This document shows, one piece after another, positions 12,571-25,115 of a stretch of DNA of 64,000 nucleotides. How positions within the stretch are numbered: the stretch's first letter is position 1; each line of letters opens with the position of its first letter. The notes below the pieces were generated by a model. It saw only the letters and a list, made by a program, of their open reading frames with translations. It was not told the origin of the DNA and made no database searches. The stretch is taken from NCBI GenBank assembly GCA_013398955.1, contig VWPU01017834.1, forward strand, positions 62,001-126,000. Direction: 5' to 3'. A program made the translations under genes and the position numbers. This DNA comes from Callaeas wilsoni. Lineage: Eukaryota; Chordata; Aves; Passeriformes; Callaeidae.

Positions 12571-12713
12571 CAGTCAGTTAATCTCTGAGTTTCCCTGTCC
12601 CTGCCCAAGAAATTGGGATAAGCATGGATAACTCAAAGAGGTGTTCTGAGGATTAATTAGTTAACATTTGTAGGGCATTTTGAGCATAAAAAGTGCTGAA
12701 TGTTGGCATTAAC
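12571..12713 (+). mobile_element. MIR-like ancient SINE, 3' half
   Basis: Successive blocks follow the MIR 3' half in order: 'cagttaatctctgagtttcc', 'aaattgggataagcatgg', 'gtgttctgaggattaattag', 'ttaacatttgtagggcattt', then 'aaaaagtgctgaatgttgg'. These correspond to the family's 'cacttaacctctctgagcct', 'aaatggggataataatag', 'gttgtgaggattaaatgag' and downstream conserved blocks. It is among the longest and best-preserved of the ancient SINE pieces here, yet clearly many substitutions from consensus. It lies on the sense strand. Confidence 0.65.
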
Positions 12714-15089
12714 ACACCTGGCACTGTGTGTGTCTGTGTCTATGCACAAAATGAATACCGTACTTCCATGGGTAAAACTTGCATATCAGATAAGCTTCAT
12801 GCCTATGCAAATAAATCCTCAGGCAAATCAATATTCTCCAGTAATCCTCAGGCAACGTGCAGAGAAGCAGAGGCAAAAGCAGAGGGCAGCAGAAGCAGGG
12901 GGACATGCATGAAAGAGGGAAACGAGATTCAGAAGTGTGTGATGGGGGAAATCTGGAGAGGGGGAATCTCTTCTTCTATGAATGCATATGAATAAGCCCT
13001 ACTGAATCACAGGCCACAGGCTGTGCACATGAGAATACAGTTTTTCAAAATTCTTTTTGCATTGTGATTTAGCCATGCACTATGTTTTATGGTGACATGA
13101 CCTCATTGTTTTGAGATTTTTGGTGTGCACTATAACAGCCTTTGTATGGCAATAATTGTAACTCATACATTAATTTTTGGCATTCCTCATATATTCATTC
13201 AGTCACTGGAATGTGCATAGTTTAAAACTAGCACATTGAAACTGAACAAACAGTGGATTATATGTGCCTGTTTTGTCTTTTTTACTAAGCTAGGTGGGAT
13301 CAAAGCTATCAGCTTCTGTGCCATAGTTTAATTATATTTGTACTCAGAGTGCCAACATTTTACAAAATGAAATGAAGTAACGACAGGAGAAAACACAGCA
13401 TCAGTCAAACAGGCTTTAATCAGGTATTGGAAGGATAATAAAGAGCAACTGAAGCAGGTTTTGTTAATTCTGTTGGTTTCAGCCCATTATAAAACCAGTG
13501 CACACAGCTGTTATTTCAGAGATGATCAGCGCCGGTCCGTGTGGACCTGCAGCTGCAGAGTGAGAGGCAAGATAACAGCACGTGTAGATGCCCACACAGA
13601 GGTAGCTGCCACAGTGCCAGTGACAGACCATCGACATGAGGACAAGGAAGTGGCTGATGTGTAGGAAGTGAATTGTGCATAGCCAGAGCAGTAAATGATG
13701 GTTTCTTTCTATGCAATTAGCTGTGAGTGGCAAGCTGGCGGTGAACAATGGCAAAGCACATTCCAGCTACTGCCTTTGTATTCTGTAATCTTGAGTGCAG
13801 ACACATTTCTTAACATTTCCTAGTCACCCACATCATTCTAAATGTTTAGAAGGTGTGGACTGGGTTTAATTGTGAGAGAATTTCCACGTCTGTAATGGGA
13901 AAGGGTTAGCCTATGCTGCTTTTGAAATGACTTTGTGAATATGACTTAGAGAAGTGTGCTCACTGTAACGACAGCCCTTAGCAACATGTTGAATCCTCAG
14001 GGTAAAAGCTTATTCATCGACTACAGACGAAGGTTGTTAAGGGAGTAAGGGAAAAAAATAAAGATGCAAAAGCAAATTTAAAAAAAAAAAAAAAGTATGG
14101 GATCAGGTAGCTTTTGCTTCTCCTCTTTGGAATCTGAAGTGCTTGCAGGAAGTGCTATAATAATTATTTCTTCTAACAGCTGGCACTTCAACCTTCCTTC
14201 ACACCAGGGAAGTCAGTACTCAAGGGCTGGAAAGTGAGGTGGAGTCTCAGGGGAGCTTTTATCGCTGAGGATAGCACTTTCATGCCATGTTTGGGAAAGA
14301 AAAAAAAGATTAAAATGCAGACCGCTTTCTGCATGAACCACCTGTCTTTCACAGGGGCTTTTAAAAAAGATGGGCTTGATTGGAGAGTCATCTGGTTGCA
14401 AGGCCTTTTAAATGGCCTTTTCTCTCCCTGGTGTCTTATGTGGCTCCCGTTCTTCCTTCTCCTAGTGTCCCCTCCCTTCAGGATGCTCCTTCTCACCCAA
14501 TGGATGGTTCTGCTCTCCCCATATCTCCTCTCCAGTTCTGCCAGTGCTGCAATTTGTAGGGGCTTGCATTAAAGCAGACTAGAGACTATTCTGGGGTAAA
14601 GTAACTCTGAAAGTAGCACAAAAAGGAACACAAAAAGGAAAAGTGAAGAGAAAGGTGATTTGTTTCACAAATCTGGATCCTAACAAGCACGTGCTGGTAC
14701 CTGAAGCTGTTCCGTGGGCACAATCTTGTAGGCAACAAGAAGTGTCCAGAGGCTGAGATAAAAATTTTCACCTATACTTTGATATTTTTTATGTTATTTT
14801 CCTGATATTGCTCTGTAAACATTAGAAATTTCATCTGTCACCTTCATATAGCTCCCTGCGCATATGTGTTTTGCCACAGACCTTAATTGCACGGTCATCT
14901 ATTATTTTTATTTCTCTGTATGGATAATTATTAAATAGTTCTTTTTATCTCCTTTCTTCAATGTATGACTCCAGGCTCTATTAATCACAATCTAAAGCCT
15001 CAGCTGAATACATTGTTATTAAGTTCCTCATGTGGTTTTTATGGTGCTCTTTCTGTAATTTGTCAGTTCTTCACAAACATCGTGAATTT
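12714..15089. other. Gene-free sequence with candidate conserved blocks
   Basis: No supported gene. A GC-richer stretch at about 14380-14560 leaves a 112-codon open frame (14234-14572 plus) that overlaps others on the opposite strand and has no domain. AT-rich blocks at 13010-13370 and 14865-15085 are dense in TAATT, ATTA and CATTGT motifs without a repeat signature and could be conserved noncoding elements. An A-run lies at about 14080-14094. Confidence 0.5.
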
Positions 15090-15160
15090 ATATTCACAGC
15101 AGCCCTAGCAATTAAGCATATTATTACCATCATTTTACAGATGGAGAATGGAAAAAAAGA
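15090..15160 (-). mobile_element. MIR-like ancient SINE fragment, antisense
   Basis: The plus strand reads 'ttcacagcagccct', then 'catattattaccatcatttt' and 'acagatggagaatgg'. That is the reverse complement of the MIR segment whose conserved core is 'cctcatctgtaaaatgggga' followed by the AATAATAG block and the 'gttgtgaggatt' block. Orientation is opposite to the copies at 9335 and 12571, so this is an independent insertion. It is short and old. Confidence 0.6.
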
Positions 15161-16639
15161 TAAATTATAGACAAAGCTGTCAAAATCCTACACTAATTTT
15201 TGATGACCAACTTTAGACACCTAGCCTATAATTTCTCAGGGGCAATAGTATTAAATAGGCAATCTGCATTCTAGTCATCTATCCATGTGCTTCAGTCTTC
15301 TGAATTTCTGCAAATCATACCCAGAAAGCTGAGGATAAAAATGTTAACAACTGACTCTAATCCAAAATGAACACTGTGGCAGAGGTAGGGAGATGGTGTA
15401 AGTGCCTTGCATGCTGTTAAGTGTTGATTTGAGCTTTGTACTGAGACAGCTAAAGGCAGAAGGTTATGCTGTGAGTGTCTGCATCTGAGTTAGGCATCTG
15501 AGCTCCCACCAGTGCCAGCAGGGCCTGGGGAGCGGCTTGTTCACCCACCCCAGGAGGCACCTCTGTGTGATGAGCCCAGCTCTCCTGAGCGCTCTGTCTA
15601 TGTGCTGACCGCGCCTCCGCTGACCCTGCTGGGAACGGAGACACTCAGCTGGCACGGACACACTGAGCTGGTGGGCAAGCAATTTACTTGCCTGAATCTG
15701 CAGCCGAGCCAAGCCTCAGTGTATTTAGTAATGAAACACTGTACTTTCTACAATATTCTTCCTTCATCTTTTCTTTGGTACCTTGCGTTACCTGCAGCAA
15801 ACGGAGGCTGGGACACCACAGACACATTTTCGTTCATCCTGTAGTTCTTATTCACATAACACCGCCCACACTTGCTGAGTTTTTAGCACTTATTCACACG
15901 CAGAGGAAATGGATTTCCTACTGTACACAGGAATGTGTTTCTCATCACACTGTTCATGACTGGACAATATGCACAATGCTGTGTGTTCTTGCCCCAGCGC
16001 TCCTTTTTGATGAGCCCTGTCCTGACACTGTAACTGCATATCTGCAACTCTGTTTTTTAAACTGAATCAAAATTTTCAAGTATTAATCCATTGTGATGTT
16101 GACCAGTGAGAATGCAGCTGAAACCCTCAAATGGATTTTAATTATACTAAAATTATGTTTCCTATTTTTAATGTTAGGTTTTTTATATCAGCCAAGTGTT
16201 CAGTTACTTGACTAGTCCATTAACTAAACTTTAATTTATATGATAATTGAACAATCTCTAAGTATCATGCAGCATAATTTCAAGTGTCTCTCTGCTACTA
16301 GGAGGGTTACCAAAGTGGTGATATGATCTACAGAATAATGTACAGGCCTGGGAATAAAGGAAATATGCTATTCCCAACTTTGTCATAGACTTTGCAGGTG
16401 GAATTATATTGACTAAATGCAGATGCCTGTGCTGAAGACATCTGCATCTGGCTTCTGGCTCAGTGGATAGTCAGAGAAGAACTAGTCAATAGAATCCAGG
16501 GGGCAATTCATTCTCTCCTAAATTAGATGTCTGAAATAGGGCAGATGATTGGCACCCTAAAAGGGCATATTTGTCTCCAGTGACTATACATCGAACCCTA
16601 GGGGCTAGCTTGAGTTTAAATGTCTCCATTGTTGATTTC

Positions 16640-16710
16640 TAAAGTCAGGTGAGATGGATCCCACCCTCTGTATCCCCAGGCCAGTTATTTCATCTCAGTT
16701 TGCCTTTTAT
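16640..16710 (+). mobile_element. Possible MIR-like SINE scrap
   Basis: A short stretch with 'ggccagttatttcatctcag' followed by 'tttgcctttt' recalls the MIR block 'gggcaagttacttcatctctcagtttcctc'. The match is brief and the flanks do not extend it convincingly, so it may be chance. I list it because three better copies occur within the preceding 7.5 kb. Confidence 0.28.
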
Positions 16711-19700
16711 TTGTCTTTCCGAGCGAGCTAGTGTAATACCAGGAGCAACAGAGTAGAATTAACACAGAGCTCTGCCTTGACTAATTAGTTTCTCAGTAGG
16801 GCCGTTTTATGGATCACTGGGGTATCTCTTCATGGCATGATGTTATGTGATGTAGAAATACTCTAAGTGCTATTATAATAAGCCACGTGGTAAAGCTCAG
16901 TTAAATACCAGCATCTTCAATATACATGGGAGCTCCTGTTACCCCGTAGGTTCTTTTCTTATGAAAAATAGATCTTAAATTATATCAGTGCAATATCAAT
17001 GTAGGAACTTTTATGGTACCAAAATTTCCATAGCAGAAAACCACCATTCTTATCTTACCTCCTTTCTGTCTCCAATTTATTTCTTTGTCTGGTAGACACT
17101 GAAGCAGGAAGCTTCAGAAACAGAAGCCTTGTGGCAAGCCAGGATGAATAATAAAGCTGAATTCTGGGGGTATTGCCAGGGAATGTCATACAGGATGCTC
17201 TGCATCAACAGCTCAGGAACTACAGGTGGAATTACAAGATTATATGCTGCCAAGCTCTAAGGCAAGCAAAACAGAATCAGCAAGGAAGCAGAGGAAAGCT
17301 CCAGGTAGTTAGAATTTAGTCCTTTCTTGAAACCAGGAAAGTTGTAACGTGTTTGACTTTAACTATACCCACATAGTAACCCTGGACGGCTGTCACTCTC
17401 CATGGAATTTCTCTTTGGAACTCAACTAAAGACCAGTGCTGCATATACATTTAATTGTCTGTGTTATTGCAGCTATGGAGATTGCAATCTTTCCTTCTGT
17501 TTTTATTTCTGGATAAGACCGATTCTCTTCTGCCTCCTGCACTTCTGTCTATGCTGTGCTGCATGTGGGGTACTGCCAGGACCTCAGAAGAAGAAGAGCA
17601 GCCATGAGCTCATCACCCTGTTTGGAAATTCAGGGTAGACGTTTCTTTCTTTCTTTCCCTCAGTCTATATGTCAGCCTCCTACACCTCTATTCATAGTTT
17701 TCAGCACTTGCTGCATAGTTCTGTTGCATTCAGGGGGAATATCCTTGGAAAATATCTCCAAATTTGGGTACGAGAGGGATTGTTTTGGAAAGTTGGAAGC
17801 ATAATCCTCAGCTTGACCTGAGTGTGAGCTCAGAGATAAATAAAACGAAGGCTTACTTTGTTCACTATGAAGTGTCAGGATTATCCAGACATAGCTGCAT
17901 TTCTGATATCTTCAGAAATTAGCATCTTTATGTTAAGAGAATAGACACTTGTAAGACTTTTTTCATGTCTACCTTCATGAATTGTAAGCAATCTAGCTTA
18001 AGACCTCTTGCAAATTAAAACAAAAAATACCAAAGAAGTAAGCAGACTCAAACCCAAGGTAATCAAAAAATGAGCCAGGAGCAATAGAAGTTGACCTTAC
18101 ACTTGCATGACCTTTATAAGTTGTTTTATCACCTTGCAGCAAAAATTTACCATGACACTTGATGTGTGTGTGTTTGTGGCATAAAGGTGTCAGACTTTCA
18201 CTTTTGTGTAGAGAGAAACAAGAAAACGTTGCATTTTATATATTCTTTAAGGGTAAGTGGAAGATAAATACACTGGCCAGCTTTCTCATATTGTGTCCCA
18301 ATAAGGAATCTGATTGCGGGAATGGGGAAACTGCCAGACATTTCTTTAGAAAATCACCTGTCCTTGCTCTCCACTTGAACAAGAAAGTAACCACCATATT
18401 TTGCTTAGCTTCTCCATCTTTGCCCCTTTTCTGTCAGCAGGTGGGAGGTAGCCCCTGTGTAGAAGATAGCAGGTTTTATGTTTTTGTCCAGGGGTGTCAA
18501 TCCCTTGCAATGGACAATTTACTGGCACTTCATTCATTAAAGGGAATCTTAAGCACTAAATTAGATTTGAATTTCCAGATGACATAATTTAGGTGAAGCA
18601 CAGCTCATTCACAGAGCCTTGCAAAACGAGCCTGACTATAAACTTTAAATACTGCCACAGTGAGACATATATTGCAATAGCAATGATGATGTGGGTTAAT
18701 AAAATGGCCCACAGTTATGTGAATCCAACCATACACTCAAATTTCCTGGAAAAAATATTCCCACACTTGCACAAATCCACCTTTTTTTTATTTTTTATTT
18801 TTTTAAGTTTGACTGGTATCCACATGAGACACCAGGTAAAAGTAAATGTTTACTGTTAACTCTCTCCTGAGATGAACAAGACTGACAACATGGGGCACTA
18901 GAAAAATGTAACTTGTCAGTGGCCTCAAACTGAAATGATTTAACAGGCTCAGAATGAGCTTGTTTTTGTCATAAAAAAAAGCTTGAAATGAAAAGTAGAT
19001 GTTTCCAGAGTGTCCTGTCAGAAAGCAAAAAGATTTTTCCCTGCATATGAGCCAGGAGCTGGCCCACTCCTATGGCCTCTTTCTTTTTTGTTAAGTGCTG
19101 GTTCTTCCATGCTGTTTATATTGGAGGGGGAGAGATGCAGGAGGAGGGAGAAGAGAAAATCAATATGTTCTTAAGTAAACTCAGCCAGACAGCAGCATAA
19201 TACAAGTACTAGCCAAAAATACCAGTGTGGATTCCAGGTTTACTTTCAAAGAGTAATATGACATTTTTCTGTGTTGAAATTCAGGTGTGACTGAAACAGA
19301 TGCTTTTATCTTTTATTTAAGACTATATATGCAAAGCTAGTCTGCTCCTAATTTTATTTTTGCTACCTGAATCTACTGATTCTAATGGGAATTAAGAACT
19401 CAAGTACTTGGTTTTAATTCTTATTACACAGAGATGACAGAGAATTTTCTATTTTAGAAGAAATCATTCCATCACTGTAGATTTCTCTAGAAGAAATTTG
19501 TCTGTTGGTTGCAAGAGACACATCCCAGTGTGTTCCAGTTTGTTCACCAAAGGATCAGGTCTTTTGTCAGGGCAGCTGATGATCTATCGTTGTTTGCTAA
19601 ATTGACCAATTCAGACAAGAAGCTTGGACTTTATTCACTAATAAATCAAGGAACTCTAACTTGAGGCATCTATGACACAAACATACCTAATTAAGCAAGC

Positions 19701-20890
19701 CATTCTCAGTTTCTTCTGAAAGCAGTAGAGCAGAGTGGATATTTACAGGGATTTTGAATTGTGATGAGTCAGCCTTAGGTTCCACCGACTCAGTCTCTGT
19801 TGGCTGTAAAGGCATCCTGGAGTGAGCAGTTCAGTTGATTAGATGTCTCAGTGGAGGCCTCTGCATTTAGAGAAGATGAATCCCAGACTAAGTTTTTAAA
19901 AATTCTCAATTGATTTTAGCTTCCATTGCTGGAGGTTTCCTTAAGTGATTAAAATTAGTCTTGAACTTGCATTTATCCCGGCTTAATGCTCTTCACATCA
20001 GAGTACCATGATCAATTTATAAATATTTGGGGTTTGCAGCACAACACTGAAAGGCACTGATTTCACTGGCTTGTGTGAAGGGCACCTTTTCTCATTGCCC
20101 AAGTATCCATGGGATGGGAACATTCTCTCAGGCAGCTGTGTTAGAAAGGTGAGCTCACTTTTCCAAGACTGGCAAGCGGAAAGCCAGCAGAAGTTTTAAT
20201 TCTTTAGGTTCTTTGCTACATTCTTTGCTTTAGGGAAGAATGCTTCTTCTGCTAATTGGATACATGATATAGATATTTTACATTACAATAAATGTGTGGA
20301 GTCTGTCATAGAAGTGGTGTCTAGGAGTATTTAGGAGTGCTGGAGGCTAATATGAGGAGTATTTATGTATGTTTACCATAAGGTTATTGGAAAGGCTGCA
20401 AAGTCAGAAGCAATATGATCACACTACTGAAATAATAATAAATTAAGGTAGATATTTTTCTGTCTAAAGAAAAGGAAAGTATCCAACCACTGACCACTGC
20501 TAGAGACCCAAACCTGTGCATTGACTGCATTTCCAAAAGTCAATGGCAAAGCCAATGGTTTCTCTACGACCAGGATTTCAACCAGTATTTTCCTATTTTC
20601 TCTCATACCTGTGGATGCATTTTAATTTGTTGAGCGGATAATGGTAATCAATGAATATTGAAAGAATGCCAAACACATTTGAAATGCATATTACTAGGCA
20701 TCAAGTAATTGCAATTTCTAGTCAAATACAGTCATTTGGGAATTTACTGCTGCTTGTTCATCCCCAATCAATGAAGATTAGCCACAAAGAGAAAGAGAAC
20801 CTGCTTGCAACGACTTTGATAAAAAGATAATGACTGAAAACATTTTGAAGTTCCACAGCTGTTTTACCATTTCAATTACATTCAGATTAG

Positions 20891-20928
20891 GAATAATATT
20901 AATATTAATATTAATATTAATAATAAAA
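20891..20928. repeat. (AATATT)n-type microsatellite
   Basis: About four and a half tandem copies of a six-base TAATAT/AATATT unit end in TAATAATAAAAAAAA. It is a short simple repeat, probably length-variable, with no sign of another function. Confidence 0.85.
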
Positions 20929-21902
20929 AAAATCCCAATCATTAGCGAAGTTTAAACAAGTTTTATAAGCTGGGCTTGAGATGAGGATTTCTTTAAAAAT
21001 TAGCACTTTTACAGTCATGTTGGCTTTTGACCTATTTATGAAGTTTTGTCTTTAGGAATCAAGACTATTTCACTTTTAAAAAAGTTATTTGTTCATCACA
21101 TATTCATGAAACCACCAAAGCATTCCATATATACTATCTTAAACAGGTAAAATTCTCAGGAGCACCTTTTTCCTTCATGGTAGGCTCATTAAAACCTTCA
21201 AGGAAGGTCTCTGCTTCCAAAGACTGCCTTTCTATTACAGCCAGAGTGAACTGAGCCCCAAATGATGTATTGAGACTCACAGCACCCTGGTCTTCTTCAG
21301 AGCAGGGACCAGCCTATGCCCTGTGACAGTACTGCAGTTAGACAGTATAATTGCTGTGAGATTATTCATGCACATCTGTCCTTTGCGGTCCCTGAGAGCC
21401 AACAACTGGTTGAACATCTGGTGTTAGAGACAGGAATTTGCTTTACAAAGCCACAGTCCTTTTTGATGAGTGAGATCTGCTAGGAAGAGGTAGGACAGAC
21501 ATGACCAAGTGAAGCGAAAATGTTGTTGTTGACAGGCTGGCCAATCCACTGAGGAGAGCCTTAAACCAGGAATGGTGAAGGGAAGGAGATGATAATACAA
21601 AATCAAATGGGGAAGTGGTAGACTGGCTGATGTGGAAGGAGAGACTACAAAATCAAAAGAAAAGGATGAAAGGCAGCCCACTGTAACCAGAAACACACAA
21701 ATAAAAAAAGTGCCAAGATCACAGCATTATGAGGGGAAATGCTCACTCTTTTTCTGGGAAATCCGTGTGCAGAAAAGAAGAACAAATAGAGGGAATGAGA
21801 GGTCTGCATGCAGGTGCAAGGCTATGAGATAGTGCTGGGATAGAGAAGACCTTCAGCAAAACTACCCAGCTGAAATTATGCAACTAGAAGTGGTAATATA
21901 CC

Positions 21903-22655
21903 AGATAACTGTGCTGCCATTCAGACAGACCTGGAAGGGATGGAGAAATAGGACAACAGGAACCTCATGAAGATCTGCAAATGTAAATGCAAAGGCCTGA
22001 CCCAGGAGGGGAAAAACCTTACACATCTGGATAGAGACTAAAAAACCTTACACACCTGGGAGCCAACTGTGTGGAAAGCAGCTTCGTAAGGAACACCCTA
22101 CAGGTCCTGGTGGATAGAGCTGAATGTGATCCATCAATATTCTCTTGCAGCAGAGCAGCCAACAGCCTACCGGGCTGCATTAGGAAGAGGACTGCCAGCA
22201 GGATGAAGGAGGTGGTCCTTCTCCTGTGCTCAGCACTGGTGGAAGGAAATCTGGAGTGCTTAGCCCAGTGCTGAGTTCCTCAGTATGAGAAAGACATGGA
22301 CGTACAGAAGTGAGTCCAGCACAGGAACACAAAGATGCTTAAAGAACTGGAGAGTCTTAAGGAAAAGCTGAGAGAGCTGGGGCTGCCCAGCTTGGACAAC
22401 AGAAGGCCAGGGGGACCTTATTCATGGCTATCAATACCCACTGGGCCAGAATAAAGAAGATGCAGCCAGAGTTTTCCCAGTGGTGTTCAGTGGCAGGAAA
22501 AGAGGCAACGAGCATCAGCTGAAATACAAGAAATTTCATGTTAAATCAAGAAGAAAATTTTACTTTAAGGGGTGGAGGGTGTCGAAGACTTCTAGATCCA
22601 GTTTTTCAGAAAGGGTTTGGAGTCTCCAGCCTTGGAAATATTTAAAATCTAGGTC
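21903..22655 (+). mobile_element. CR1 LINE with decayed reverse-transcriptase C-terminus
   Basis: This 750-base fragment is a sense-strand CR1 covering the end of ORF2, downstream of the catalytic reverse-transcriptase motifs. It begins at 'actgtgctgccattcagac' and includes 'aacctcatgaag', 'ggtcctggtgga', 'gggctgcattaggaagag', 'gagagagctggggctgccc' and 'ggagtctccagccttgga'. In translation, 22071-22274 keeps a recognisable piece (residues like VLVDRAE, GCIRKRTASR, LCSALVE) and 22480-22665 another in a different frame. Stops and frameshifts separate them, so it is a dead pseudogenised copy. It is truncated at both ends: no upstream RT core and no ATTCTATG tail beyond 22655. Sense orientation is opposite to most CR1 copies in this window. 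Confidence 0.88.
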
Positions 22656-25040
22656 ATCACTCTGAATGTTTGTTTTCATGAATTTAAGTAGGGGATGTCC
22701 AGCAGTTCAGGGAAGTATTTTCACAGTGGTGAAGCCATAATTCTGTACATTTTTAATTACCGAATTCCATGCATTTCAGGAGAGCAAGGTACATAAATAT
22801 CTCTGAAAGGAAAATTCCTAGGTGCTTAAATTTGAATTTGGCTTTTTACACTACAGGCCTCCAAATCAGACTAAAATGCCATGTAATTTTGACTAACAGA
22901 AGCAAACAGAGCTGATACAGTAGTATGCAAATGAAGGTGAAGGAATCATAAATAAGTTTCCTAGTTTTAGGTGTATTCCCTCAATGGAGCTGTGTTTATG
23001 GAAATGCATCTGTCATTGGAAGTCAAATTCATTCCTACATATTTTACTTTAGGTCTATTTTTAGCAATAGATGCATCTTCCCAGCACTCAGTCAACAATT
23101 ATAAAAAATAGACCTGCATTTAAGTATTTAAGAACATGTTCTGCCTGGATAATTTTCTCCTATAGTAATTTTTTTTCTGAATATAGAAATTATGAGGTCT
23201 CTTTAAATATTAAGATTGGATTTTTTAAGGAGTTTGACATAATTCCAGCATTTTTTTTTTAAATTTTATTGTAGGAACCTGAGGGGATCCATTGACTTCA
23301 CTGGAATTACAGATCCAAAATTATGGACACTATTAAAGGCTATTGTATCAGTTTTTCTCTACCTAGCAGAGACAATATAAATACACATGTACTTCTGGGC
23401 TACAAATATCTGCATTTACTAATCATGTAGAAACATTCAGTCCTGGCTGCATGCCCTGATGAGTTTCTAGTGAATTATAAAGCAAAGCCCTGTGAATATC
23501 ATTAGAGAGCTGATAAAACATTTAAAAGAATGTTATTCTAGTTTTGTATAACATAAACTTCTTCCTAGCTATGTTTTGAGTGAAGGAGGAAGGCAGCTAG
23601 AAATGGGATCCCCAAATATATCCCATGCATAGAAACCACACTGCAGAACTAGGCTGAAATATCAAATTTGGCTACTTTAAAAAGATGTGTCATTCACTGG
23701 TACTGTATTTTATAAACAAAGACAACCACAAATTATATTTTAGAGAAATAAAAGACATCTAACACAGAGTGTAAAAATAGCAACCTGTAGTTAAAGCTAG
23801 AGATGCAGGGTTTGTGCACAACAAAGCCAGTGGATTTTAATGATGCAGTAAAGACAATCTGGTGTATCATTTAGAAATTAATTCTGTGTATGTAGATAAT
23901 CTAAAGCTGAAAGATGAGCTACCTTTTCTTGTCTGAAGTGGCATTGGGGTTATAAGCAGTAATTACTTAATGCTAATTTGTTTGTAATAGGCTTGATTTA
24001 TTTCAACTTTTATCATTTAATTAATGGAGTGTATATCAATTCTATTTTAATTTTCATTCTTAGCTGTAAGTAATATCTCCATTTTCTTAAATTTGGCATT
24101 AGCTCAAACAGCCCTTGAAGAATCTGCCTCCCACACCCTTCAGAATCTCCCTTCCTTGAGGAAATCCTCTTTCTGAAATTTCCTTTTCATTTCCTGTTTT
24201 CCAAATAATACAAGACCAGACTCAGCATGCCAGAGTGTGGGCCAAGACAGAGCCAAGGCTTTTCAGCACTTTACAAGTTCACAAGCACCAATCCTTGTAT
24301 TAGAACAATGTTTTTGGTTTTAGAGGATTAATCCAAAATCTCAATACCTATTGAAGCTATGAAGTAGACTTGGCCTGATTTTCATATAGAAGCTGACAGA
24401 ACTTCACATTTTTGAAAAACAGGTTATGTGTATTTAGGAACCTATATTTAGACTACTCTTTTTGAAGCCTTGGATGAGATTTTCATTCCAGCTGTGTCAA
24501 ACTTCAAATTCAGTCAGTCCTTTGATGAATTTTGGCTTGTAGGGACCAGTCACAGAGGGAAAGTTAGCTTTTCATATGGCAACAATAATCTGGCATTTCT
24601 CTTGCATTGTGTCTAATTAACTCAACTCATCTCACGAGAAGATCAGGCCAGTAGAACAGAAAGGGCTTTCATTTTCCTTTCAGAGAAGCTGGATTGTAGC
24701 TGTATTTTCTTGTACATCTGGAAAGTCATGACCCTCTTTCCTTTACCCTTTTCCTTCTAAGATCAGTAGCATTTTTTCTTTCTTTATGTGCTGTTTCGAC
24801 TCTGGTAAAATTTCCTGTATTTTATTTTTCCCATCTACTGGAAACAGACTCATGATTACTTTATGAGAGTTTGTTTCATCCCACCAGCCTTTAGAGGAAA
24901 GGATTTGCCTACTCTTAGACTTTTCTCTCACTGCATCAGAAGAAAGACCTACCTTCTATTTATGCATCCTTGGCAAAGATTTATGCATGTCCTGCAAATT
25001 TTTCAGCTACTGGGCAAGATCTTGCGACTTATTTTTTGTG

Positions 25041-25115
25041 GGTGGTTTTTTTTTTTTTGTTTTTTTGGTTTTTTTTGTTGTTGTTGTTGGTTTTTTTTTT
25101 TTTTTTTTCTTTTTA
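25041..25115. repeat. T/G low-complexity tract
   Basis: A 75-base tract made almost only of T with scattered G, including a (TTG)n core near 25074-25089 and an 18-base-plus T-run before 25108. It separates AT-rich sequence on the left from a GC-richer patch on the right. On the minus strand it would read as an A-rich tail, but no retrocopy body is recognisable next to it. Confidence 0.9.

Larger units (their letters stand above)
15161..21902. other. Gene-free sequence
   Basis: Mostly unique AT-rich DNA. A GC-richer interval at 15480-15840 holds open frames of 110 and 125 codons in two overlapping frames on the plus strand with no family resemblance. A block near 16505-16635 looks like another ancient amniote repeat that I could not name. 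A 142-codon frame at 18159-18587 (plus) is unrecognised. A block at about 19890-20040 has the AT-rich, motif-dense look of conserved noncoding DNA. Confidence 0.5.

Noticed and set aside
15512..16065. Two overlapping frames of 110 and 125 codons
   Set aside because: They overlap in different frames of the same GC-richer patch, which argues for composition rather than coding.
16335..16635. Blocks resembling further ancient amniote SINEs or other old repeats
   Set aside because: Only short, loose matches to remembered patterns. I could not fix a family or limits.
18159..18587. 142-codon open frame (plus)
   Set aside because: No recognisable domain, no splice-site context that I could support, and ordinary AT-rich surroundings.
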